In this document: positions 1-5,686 of the stretch, in pieces
How the letters are laid out: the number at the start of each line of letters is the position of its first letter
How positions within the stretch are numbered: the stretch's first letter is position 1
DNA from: UMGS1474 sp050946775
Lineage (GTDB): Bacteria > Bacillota > Clostridia > Oscillospirales > Acutalibacteraceae
Length of the DNA stretch: 5,686 bases
Direction of reading: 5' to 3'
Assembly (NCBI GenBank): GCA_050946775.1
Contig: JBMNVL010000118.1
Location: 1-5,686, forward strand
The notes under the pieces: generated by a model
Told to the model about the DNA's origin: nothing
Databases searched by the model: none
The model's input: the letters and a program-made list of their open reading frames with translations, nothing else
Translations under genes and position numbers: made by a program

Positions 1-981
1 GACTATTTTCCCGACGATTTTCTCCTGTTCGTGGACGAGTCCCACGTTACCATTCCGCAGGTGCGGGGTATGTTCGGCGGCGATTTCGCCCGCAAAAAGA
101 GCTTGATTGACTACGGCTTCCGGCTTCCCAGCGCCTACGACAACCGGCCGCTGAATTTCGATGAATTCTACAGCCACGTCCACCACGCGGTCTACGTCAG
201 TGCCACGCCCGGTCCATGGGAGCGGGAGCACAGCCCGCAGATCGTCGAGCAGGTGATCCGCCCGACCGGCCTGATCGATCCCGAGGTGATCGTCAAGCCG
301 GTGGAAGGGCAGATCGACGATTTGATGGAGGAGATCCGTCAGCGCGCCTCCCGCAAGGAACGGGTGCTGGTCACCACCCTGACCAAGAAAATGGCGGAGG
401 ATCTGACCGATTATCTCGACAACGCCGGCATCCGGGTGCGGTATATGCACCACGACATCGACACCATGGAGCGGATGGAGATCATCCGCGATCTGCGGAT
501 GGGCGAGTTCGACGTGCTGGTTGGCATCAACCTGCTGCGGGAAGGATTGGATATCCCCGAGGTATCGCTGGTGGCGATCCTCGACGCCGATAAAGAGGGC
601 TTTTTGCGTTCGGAAACCTCGCTGGTGCAGACCATCGGCCGCGCCGCCCGCAACGCCGGCGGCCAGGTGATCATGTACGCCGACAGCGTCACCCCGTCGA
701 TGGAGAACGCCATCCGGGAAACCGAACGCCGCCGGTCGATCCAGCAGGCGTACAACGAGGCTCACGGCATCGTCCCCAAAACCATCGTCAAGGACGTGCG
801 CAGCGTGCTGGAGATCACCACCCGCGAGCAAAAGAAACGCTCCGGCAAGCCGATGACCCGTGCCGAAAAGCAGTTGGAGATCGAGCGGCTGACCAAGGAG
901 ATGCGCGCCGCGGCACAGCTGCTGGAATTCGAGCACGCCGCCTATTTGCGGGACAAGATCGCGAAACTCAAGGAGTCTTAA
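1..981 (+). CDS. uvrB: UvrB, excinuclease ABC subunit B (3' part; 5' end outside window)
   Basis: UvrB is the DNA-damage-verifying helicase-like subunit of cytoplasmic nucleotide excision repair: UvrA loads it at lesions and it then recruits UvrC for incision. The reading frame is open from base 1, so this is a partial gene. The visible 326 residues are about half of a typical UvrB of around 660-670 aa; the N-terminal Walker A and beta-hairpin region lie upstream. Numbering from the window edge, I see the DEAD-type Walker B VDESH (11-15), SATPG (67-71), VLVTTLTKKMAEDL, VGINLLREGLDIPEVSL (from 174) and the arginine-finger motif QTIGRAARN (210-218). A C-terminal UVR domain (about 289-324, with LEFEHAAYLRDKI) contacts UvrC or UvrA in this family. 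The GTG at 31 encodes the Val of VDESH and is not a start. The stop TAA at 979-981 overlaps the uvrA ribosome binding site, indicating one operon. No missing motif or frameshift is visible. Confidence 0.98.
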   Translation, partial: DYFPDDFLLFVDESHVTIPQVRGMFGGDFARKKSLIDYGFRLPSAYDNRPLNFDEFYSHVHHAVYVSATPGPWEREHSPQIVEQVIRPTGLIDPEVIVKPVEGQIDDLMEEIRQRASRKERVLVTTLTKKMAEDLTDYLDNAGIRVRYMHHDIDTMERMEIIRDLRMGEFDVLVGINLLREGLDIPEVSLVAILDADKEGFLRSETSLVQTIGRAARNAGGQVIMYADSVTPSMENAIRETERRRSIQQAYNEAHGIVPKTIVKDVRSVLEITTREQKKRSGKPMTRAEKQLEIERLTKEMRAAAQLLEFEHAAYLRDKIAKLKES

Positions 982-985
982 GGAG
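980..985 (+). promoter_or_regulatory. Shine-Dalgarno for uvrA, overlapping the uvrB stop
   Basis: AAGGAG shares its first two bases with the uvrB TAA stop and lies 11 nt before the uvrA ATG at 997. The overlap of stop codon and ribosome binding site, within a 15-nt intergenic gap, supports co-transcription and possibly translational coupling of uvrB and uvrA. The spacing is slightly longer than optimal. Confidence 0.85.
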
Positions 986-996
986 AATACTGCAAC

Positions 997-3822
997 ATGG
1001 CCAACACACACATTACCGTCAAAGGCGCCCGGGAACACAACCTGAAAAACATCGACATCACCATTCCGCGGGACAAGCTGATCGTTTTCACCGGCCTGTC
1101 CGGCTCGGGCAAATCCTCGCTGGCGTTCGATACCATCTACGCCGAGGGGCAGCGCCGGTACGTCGAAAGCCTGTCCTCCTACGCCCGGATGTTTCTCGGA
1201 CAGATGGAAAAGCCGGAGGTCGACCTGATCGAGGGACTGTCTCCGGCGATCTCCATCGACCAGAAGACCACCTCCCGCAATCCCCGTTCCACCGTCGGCA
1301 CCGTCACCGAGATCCACGACTATCTGCGGCTGTTGTACGCCCGCATCGGAATCCCGCACTGTCCCATCTGCGGCCGGGAGATCAAGCAGCAGACGGTGGA
1401 TCAGATCGTCGACCGGGTGATGGAGCTGCCCGAGGGCACCCGCATCCAGCTTCTCGCGCCGGTGGTGCGCGGGCGCAAGGGCGAGCACGCGCGGGAATTC
1501 GAATCCGCCCGTAAGGCGGGCTACGCCCGGGTACGGGTGGACGGCGAGATCCACGATCTGTCGGAGGAGTTCAAGCTGGTCAAAAACCAAAAGCACACCA
1601 TCGAGGTGATCGTCGACCGTCTGGTGGTCAAGCCCGATATCAAGGGGCGTCTCGCCGATTCGGTGGAAACCGCCACCGGACTGTCTGGCGGACTGCTGAG
1701 CGTGGACGTCGTCGGCGGCGAGGAGCTGCTTTTTTCCCAGAATTACGCCTGTCCCGAGCACGGGATCAGCATCGAGGATCTGTCTCCCCGGATGTTTTCC
1801 TTCAACAATCCCTACGGCGCCTGCCCCAAATGCACCGGGCTGGGCATCTTCATGTCGATCGACCCGGATATCGTCGTCGGCAACCCCAAGCTGTCTATCA
1901 GGGAGGGCGCTATCCGCGCTTCCGGCTGGAGCTACATCGACGGGGGCACCATCGCCCGGATGTATTACGAGGGGCTGGCGGCGCATTACGGCTTTTCGCT
2001 GGACACGCCCTTTGAAAAGCTCCCGCCCAAGATCGTCGACGTGCTGCTTTACGGCACCAAGGGCGAGCGGATCAAAATGGTGCGCCAAAACGAATACGGC
2101 CACGGGGAATACGCCACCGAATTCGAGGGAGTGGTCAACAACCTCGACCGGCGGTACAAAGAGACCCAGAGCAGCTGGATGAAAGAGGAACTGGAGACCT
2201 ATATGAGCCAGGTACCCTGTCCCGAATGTCACGGCAAACGGCTCAAGCCCGAGATTCTGGCGGTCACCGTCGGCGGTAAGAACATCGCCGAGGTCAGCGA
2301 TATGTCGGTCACCGACGCGCTGGCGTTCATGCATTCGCTGACCCTCACCGAGCGGGAGCATATGATCGCCGACCGGATCGTCAAGGAGATCAACGAGCGG
2401 CTTGGCTTTTTGCAAAGCGTGGGACTGGAATACCTGCACCTGTCCCGGATGGCGGGCTCCCTGTCGGGCGGGGAAGCGCAGCGCATCCGGCTGGCGACCC
2501 AGATCGGGTCGTATCTGATGGGGGTGCTGTATATCCTCGACGAGCCGAGCATCGGCCTGCACCAGCGGGACAACGACAAGCTGCTGGCCACCCTCAAACG
2601 GCTGCGGGATCTCGGGAATACCCTGATCGTGGTGGAGCACGACGAGGAGACCATGCGCGCGGCCGACTGGATCGTCGATATCGGTCCGGGCGCCGGCGTT
2701 CACGGGGGCGAGGTGCTCTATTCCGGTCCGGCGAAGGACATTGAAAAATGCGCCCGTTCGATCACCGGGCAGTATCTGTCCGGCAAGCGGAAGATCCCGG
2801 TGCCGACCGAGCGCCGCTCCGGCAGCGGCAACGAACTGATTGTCCGCGGCGCAAAGGAGAACAACCTCAAGGATATCGACGTCACCTTCCGGCTGGGCGC
2901 CTTCAACTGCGTCACCGGGGTGTCGGGGTCGGGCAAATCCTCGCTGGTCAACGAGATCTTGCACAAACGGCTGGCCGGCGAGCTCAACGGCGCCCGCTGC
3001 CGCGCCGGCGCTCACCGGGAGATCGAGGGGATGGAATTTCTCGACAAGGTGATCAACATCGACCAGGCGCCCATCGGGCGAACGCCCCGCTCCAACCCGG
3101 CGACCTATACCGGCGTCTTCAACGATATCCGCGAGCTGTACGCCTCTACCAACGACGCCAAGATGCGGGGCTATAATTCCGGCCGGTTCTCTTTCAACGT
3201 CAAGGGCGGGCGGTGCGAGGCCTGTCAGGGCGACGGCATCGTCAAGATCGAAATGCATTTTCTGCCGGACATTTACGTGCCCTGCGAGGTCTGCAAGGGC
3301 CATAGGTACAACCGGGAAACGCTGGAGGTCAAGTACAAGGGCAAGAGCATTTACGACGTGCTGGAAATGACCGCCGAGGAGGCGGTGGGCTTTTTCGCCA
3401 ACATCCCCAAGATCGCCCGCAAGCTGCAGACGCTGTGCGACGTGGGACTGGGGTATATCAAGGTCGGCCAGCCCGCCACCACCCTGTCGGGCGGCGAGGC
3501 ACAGCGGGTCAAGCTGGCGACCGAGCTGGCCCGTCGGGCGACCGGCAAAACGGTCTACATTCTCGACGAGCCGACCACCGGTCTGCACACCGCCGACGTG
3601 CAGCAGCTGATCGACGTGCTGCAAAAGCTGGTGGACGGCGGCAACACCGTAATCGTCATCGAGCACAATCTCGACGTGATCAAAACGGCGGATTACATCG
3701 TCGATCTCGGCCCAGAGGGCGGTGATCGCGGCGGCACGGTGGTCGCCTGCGGCACGCCCGAGGAGATCGCCGCCGTGGAGGGGTCGTATACCGGACAGTA
3801 TCTCAAACCGCTGCTGGAGTAA
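997..3822 (+). CDS. uvrA: UvrA, excinuclease ABC subunit A
   Basis: UvrA is the damage-recognition ATPase of nucleotide excision repair; it dimerises, scans DNA and delivers UvrB. The 941-aa product matches the usual family length (E. coli UvrA is 940 aa). It has two ABC ATPase modules, each split by insertions. Module I has Walker A GLSGSGKSS (33-41), signature LSGGEAQR (489-496) and Walker B YILDEPSIGLH (512-522). Module II has Walker A GVSGSGKSS (641-649), signature LSGGEAQR (830-837) and Walker B YILDEPTTGLH (854-864). Cysteine motifs are C122/C125, C252-H255-C276-C279 (first zinc module), C408/C411 (CPECHGKRL) and C740/C743/C763/C766 (second zinc module, at nearly the same numbering as E. 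coli). The UvrB-binding and DNA-binding insertions occupy about 125-400. The ATG start is supported by an AAGGAG and by the conserved N-terminus ITVKGAREHNLKNI. The only oddity is His at 255, where E. coli has Cys. The gene lies 15 nt after uvrB and 17 nt before the ABC exporter. Confidence 0.99.
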   Translation: MANTHITVKGAREHNLKNIDITIPRDKLIVFTGLSGSGKSSLAFDTIYAEGQRRYVESLSSYARMFLGQMEKPEVDLIEGLSPAISIDQKTTSRNPRSTVGTVTEIHDYLRLLYARIGIPHCPICGREIKQQTVDQIVDRVMELPEGTRIQLLAPVVRGRKGEHAREFESARKAGYARVRVDGEIHDLSEEFKLVKNQKHTIEVIVDRLVVKPDIKGRLADSVETATGLSGGLLSVDVVGGEELLFSQNYACPEHGISIEDLSPRMFSFNNPYGACPKCTGLGIFMSIDPDIVVGNPKLSIREGAIRASGWSYIDGGTIARMYYEGLAAHYGFSLDTPFEKLPPKIVDVLLYGTKGERIKMVRQNEYGHGEYATEFEGVVNNLDRRYKETQSSWMKEELETYMSQVPCPECHGKRLKPEILAVTVGGKNIAEVSDMSVTDALAFMHSLTLTEREHMIADRIVKEINERLGFLQSVGLEYLHLSRMAGSLSGGEAQRIRLATQIGSYLMGVLYILDEPSIGLHQRDNDKLLATLKRLRDLGNTLIVVEHDEETMRAADWIVDIGPGAGVHGGEVLYSGPAKDIEKCARSITGQYLSGKRKIPVPTERRSGSGNELIVRGAKENNLKDIDVTFRLGAFNCVTGVSGSGKSSLVNEILHKRLAGELNGARCRAGAHREIEGMEFLDKVINIDQAPIGRTPRSNPATYTGVFNDIRELYASTNDAKMRGYNSGRFSFNVKGGRCEACQGDGIVKIEMHFLPDIYVPCEVCKGHRYNRETLEVKYKGKSIYDVLEMTAEEAVGFFANIPKIARKLQTLCDVGLGYIKVGQPATTLSGGEAQRVKLATELARRATGKTVYILDEPTTGLHTADVQQLIDVLQKLVDGGNTVIVIEHNLDVIKTADYIVDLGPEGGDRGGTVVACGTPEEIAAVEGSYTGQYLKPLLE

Positions 3823-3824
3823 GC

Positions 3825-3832
3825 AAGGAGGG
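3825..3832 (+). promoter_or_regulatory. Strong Shine-Dalgarno that fixes a TTG start
   Basis: AAGGAGGG lies 7 nt upstream of the TTG at 3840, within the 17-nt gap after the uvrA stop. It is the best-placed ribosome binding site and supports TTG as initiator. The next in-frame Met (residue 53) lies beyond the first membrane helix and would delete it. The site can pair with the CTCC/CCCT just before or overlapping the start codon to form a small four-base-pair hairpin (see findings). Confidence 0.85.
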
Positions 3833-3839
3833 ATCTCCC

Positions 3840-5567
3840 TTGAAAACGCAACGCCCATCCCGCCGCGCGACGAGATCCGCGCTTTCGTGGATCCGCGCGG
3901 TCTCCCGGCGCCATTGGCCCAAGATCGCGCTGCTGACGGTCATTCAGACCCTGTTGTCGGGGCTGGGCGTCAGCTACGCCTGGCTTTTGCGGGAGATGGT
4001 CGACCACGCCGTGGGCGCCGGAAAGGATCTTGACGGCTTTCGCCGGGCGGCGATCGGTCTGGTGGGGTTGATCGTCCTCACCATCGGCCTGCGGGCGATC
4101 AGCCGGTATTTGACCGAGCTGACCAACGCCTCGGTGGAAAACAGCTTCCGCCGGCGGCTGTTTTCCACCCTGCTGGAGCGGGAATACGCCGCCGTCGCCC
4201 GGGTACATACCGGGGAGTGGATGCACCGGCTGAGCAGTGACGTCACGGTGGTGACCGAGGGCGTCTGCTCCATTCTGCCTGAGGCGGTCGGCACGCTGGT
4301 GCGGCTGGTCGCGGCGGTGGCGGTGCTGGTGTATCTCATCCCGCAGGTGATGATGATCCTGCTGCCGGCCAGCGCGGCGGTTATTCTGCTGACGCTGACC
4401 TTCCGGCGCAAGCTCAAGGCGCTGCACAAAACCATACAGGAGGCCTACGGACGGCTGCGGGTGTTTATGCTCGATCACCTGTCGGGGCTGATGATCGTCC
4501 ATTCCTTTACCAGGGAGGAAGCGTCGCTGCGCGGCGCGGACGAGCGGATGGAGGAGCACAAAAAAGCGCGGATGCGCCGCAACTTCTATTCCAACGCCGG
4601 CAACACCGTCTTTGGGCTGATCATGCGGGGCACCAGTGTGATCGGCGCCATTTACTGCGGCTGGCGGATCTTCAACGGCACCATGTCCTACGGCACGCTG
4701 ACCGCCGTGATGCAGCTGATCGGGCAGGTGCAGTCGCCGGTCAGCAACGTCACCAGGTATTTCCCGAAATACTACGCCATGCTCGCCAGCGCCGAGCGGC
4801 TGATGGAGGCGGAAGCCTTCGCGCCCGACGCCCTGCGTCCCCGTATCCCAAAGGAGGAGATCCGCCGTCGCTACGCCGACGGATTGCGGGCGATGACGCT
4901 GCGGGACGTCAGCTTTACCTATCCCAGCCGGGGCGAAAACGAGTGGCAGCAGGAAACCCGGGTGCTGGAGCATCTGGATCTGACGATCGGCAAGGGTGAA
5001 TTCGTCGCCGTGACCGGCGAGTCGGGCTGCGGCAAAAGCACGCTCCTCAAGGTGCTGATGAGCCTCTATCCGCTGGACGCCGGCGAGCGGTATCTCGAGC
5101 TGGAAGGGGAGAGCGGCGCTCAAAAAGAGGTGTTGGACAGCGCCTGGCGGGGACTGTTCGCCTACGTGCCGCAGGGCAACCAGCTGCTTTCGGGCACCAT
5201 CCGCGAGGTGGTTGCTTTCGGCGACGAGGAAAAAATGGCGGACGACGGGGCGCTTTGGCGGGCGTTGACGGTCGCCTGCGCCGACGAGTTCGTCGAAAAG
5301 CTGGAAAAGGGGTTGGATACCCCCTTGGGCGAGCGGGGAAGCGGGCTGTCCGAAGGGCAGATCCAGCGTCTGGCGATCGCCCGGGCGATCGCGTCGGATC
5401 ACCCGGTTTTGCTGCTGGACGAGGCGACCAGTTCGCTGGACGAGGCGACCGAGGCGCGGCTTTTGCATAACCTGCGCTCGATGACCGACCGCACGGTGGT
5501 GATCGTCACCCACCGCCCGGCGGCGCTGACGGTCTGCGATAGGCAGATCCAAATGGGTACGGTATAA
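3840..5567 (+). CDS. ABC exporter half-transporter (fused permease and ATP-binding protein)
   Basis: This is an inner-membrane, MsbA/LmrA-like (type IV) ABC half-transporter of 575 aa that should work as a dimer to export a substrate using ATP. Six hydrophobic segments fit the N-terminal membrane domain: roughly 28-50, 70-88, 149-168, 170-188, 256-278 and 281-301. A basic N-terminus (RPSRRATR) precedes the first. The ATPase domain has A-loop Tyr361, Walker A GESGCGKST (393-401), Q-loop Gln445, signature LSEGQ (503-507), Walker B LLLDE with Asp527 and catalytic Glu528, D-loop SSLD and H-loop His558. All catalytic residues are present, so it is predicted active. LSEGQ instead of LSGGQ is a tolerated variant. 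Only 17 residues follow His558, making the C-terminus short for the family. The start is TTG. It is the last gene before a terminator and has no partner half-transporter here, so it is either a homodimer or pairs with a distant gene. The substrate is unknown; multidrug, lipid or peptide export are all possible. Confidence 0.93.
   Translation: MKTQRPSRRATRSALSWIRAVSRRHWPKIALLTVIQTLLSGLGVSYAWLLREMVDHAVGAGKDLDGFRRAAIGLVGLIVLTIGLRAISRYLTELTNASVENSFRRRLFSTLLEREYAAVARVHTGEWMHRLSSDVTVVTEGVCSILPEAVGTLVRLVAAVAVLVYLIPQVMMILLPASAAVILLTLTFRRKLKALHKTIQEAYGRLRVFMLDHLSGLMIVHSFTREEASLRGADERMEEHKKARMRRNFYSNAGNTVFGLIMRGTSVIGAIYCGWRIFNGTMSYGTLTAVMQLIGQVQSPVSNVTRYFPKYYAMLASAERLMEAEAFAPDALRPRIPKEEIRRRYADGLRAMTLRDVSFTYPSRGENEWQQETRVLEHLDLTIGKGEFVAVTGESGCGKSTLLKVLMSLYPLDAGERYLELEGESGAQKEVLDSAWRGLFAYVPQGNQLLSGTIREVVAFGDEEKMADDGALWRALTVACADEFVEKLEKGLDTPLGERGSGLSEGQIQRLAIARAIASDHPVLLLDEATSSLDEATEARLLHNLRSMTDRTVVIVTHRPAALTVCDRQIQMGTV
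5373..5392. repeat. Exact 20-bp palindrome inside the ABC exporter gene
   Basis: Two GCGATCGC octamers (5373-5380 and 5385-5392) flank CCGG, so the whole 20 bp equals its own reverse complement. In frame it encodes Ala-Ile-Ala-Arg-Ala-Ile-Ala, the conserved helix after the LSEGQ signature, which explains much of it. Symmetry stops exactly at both ends (G at 5372 against G at 5393). The palindrome is certain as sequence; any function is unproven. Confidence 0.6.
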
Positions 5568-5568
5568 T
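5540..5568 (+). promoter_or_regulatory. Promoter-like sequence overlapping the exporter stop codon
   Basis: A consensus -10 hexamer TATAAT (5563-5568) overlaps the exporter stop codon TAA (5565-5567). Seventeen bases upstream is TAGGCA (5540-5545), which matches four of six bases of the sigma-70/sigma-A -35 consensus. Spacing is ideal. However, transcription would begin near 5575, at the foot of the terminator hairpin, and would yield only a very short RNA. This may be a chance match. Confidence 0.25.
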
Positions 5569-5574
5569 CAGGCG

Positions 5575-5616
5575 GAGCGTACCGCGCGGTCAAAAACCCG
5601 CGGCGCGCTCTTTTTT
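5575..5616 (+). terminator. Rho-independent terminator of the uvrB-uvrA-ABC operon
   Basis: GAGCGT (5575-5580) pairs with GCGCTC (5605-5610), including one G-T wobble. After an A/C mismatch, CCGCG (5582-5586) pairs with CGCGG (5599-5603). GG (5588-5589) then pairs with CC (5597-5598) across a bulged C, leaving a 7-nt A-rich loop. Six T residues follow immediately (5611-5616). It starts 7 nt after the exporter stop, so the exporter is the last gene of the operon. There is no T-run on the opposite strand, so it works in one direction only. Confidence 0.88.
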
Positions 5617-5660
5617 GCCATTATTTACAATTCCGTCATAAAAAAGCCGGCGGGATGGGG

Positions 5661-5666
5661 TATGAT
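5661..5666 (+). promoter_or_regulatory. Candidate -10 element for a gene beyond the right edge
   Basis: TATGAT matches five of six bases of the -10 consensus and lies in the intergenic stretch after the terminator. No good -35 hexamer is found at 16-18 bp. TTTACA (5624-5629) matches five of six but is 31 bp away, and GTCATA (5635-5640) at 20 bp is weak. Because a Shine-Dalgarno-like GGAGG follows about 15 nt downstream, a promoter with a short leader is plausible. Confidence 0.4.
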
Positions 5667-5681
5667 AAGGAAGAAAAACGT

Positions 5682-5686
5682 GGAGG
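5682..5686 (+). promoter_or_regulatory. Shine-Dalgarno-like GGAGG at the window edge
   Basis: The window ends in GTGGAGG, a typical ribosome binding site. With the operon terminator and a -10-like element upstream, it suggests that a separately transcribed + strand gene starts within about 5-10 nt past the edge. Its identity cannot be told from this window. Confidence 0.5.

Noticed and set aside
31..33. GTG at 31 as a start for a short UvrB
   Set aside because: It encodes the Val of the conserved VDESH motif, and the frame is open and UvrB-like (DYFPDDFLLF) back to base 1, so the true start lies upstream of the window.
241..300. High local density of GATC sites in uvrB
   Set aside because: They arise from Ile ATC codons after G-ending codons and from Asp-Arg type codon pairs common in GC-rich genes; I see no ordered spacing suggesting an origin or a regulatory cluster.
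2748..3176. Overlapping frames inside uvrA on both strands (for example 2748-3176 +, 2229-2654 -, 2718-2987 -)
   Set aside because: They are out-of-frame readings of a strongly conserved gene, with Arg/Gly- or Ser-rich low-complexity translations and no family resemblance.
2428..3600. Near-repeated blocks within uvrA (two GSGKSSL, two LSGGEAQR and two ILDEP segments)
   Set aside because: These are the expected two ABC ATPase modules of every UvrA, an ancient internal duplication, and not a recent DNA repeat.
3722..4033. 103-codon + frame bridging the end of uvrA and the start of the exporter
   Set aside because: It overlaps two real genes in another frame, lacks a credible ribosome binding site, and its product is Arg/Pro-rich without motifs.
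3693..5552. A 619-codon open frame on the minus strand covering nearly the whole exporter gene
   Set aside because: Its codons are exactly in register with the exporter codons, so a stop would need sense TTA, CTA or TCA, which GC-rich genes rarely use. The translation is rich in Gln, His, Arg and Pro with no recognisable domain, and the sense strand encodes a full conserved ABC protein.

Overview
The window holds the tail of a nucleotide excision repair operon, with three genes in a row on the + strand. They are the 3' half of uvrB (5' end outside the window), a complete uvrA, and a complete gene for a one-polypeptide ABC exporter. A strong intrinsic terminator follows, then a short intergenic stretch that appears to lead into another gene just past the right edge.

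The DNA is GC-rich (roughly 60% by eye). Strong AAGGAG/AAGGAGG Shine-Dalgarno sequences, tight gene spacing, a TTG start, and UvrA/UvrB sequences that look Firmicutes-like suggest a high-GC member of the Clostridia (Oscillospiraceae/Ruminococcaceae type). This is an inference from style and remembered family sequences, not a database match.

Layout: 1-981 is the UvrB C-terminal half, with helicase motifs and the UVR domain. 982-996 is a 15-nt gap carrying the uvrA Shine-Dalgarno, which overlaps the uvrB stop. 997-3822 is UvrA, 941 aa, with both ATPase modules and zinc-binding motifs visible. 3823-3839 is a 17-nt gap with a strong Shine-Dalgarno. 3840-5567 is the ABC exporter half-transporter, TTG start, 575 aa. 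5575-5616 is a hairpin plus T6 terminator. 5617-5686 is AT-richer intergenic DNA with a -10-like TATGAT and a terminal GGAGG.

UvrA recognises DNA damage and loads UvrB, which verifies the lesion and prepares it for incision by UvrC (not in this window). The exporter is probably co-transcribed with uvrBA, as no promoter or terminator separates them. Its substrate cannot be read from sequence. Export of a toxic or genotoxic compound would suit the context but is speculation.

I found no CRISPR array, tRNA, rRNA, insertion sequence or clearly novel system. Most of the window is conserved housekeeping DNA. The points worth a second look are small: a Cys-to-His change in the first UvrA zinc motif, an exact 20-bp palindrome in the exporter gene, possible sequestration of the exporter's start region, the exporter's abrupt C-terminus, and a promoter-like sequence overlapping its stop codon.
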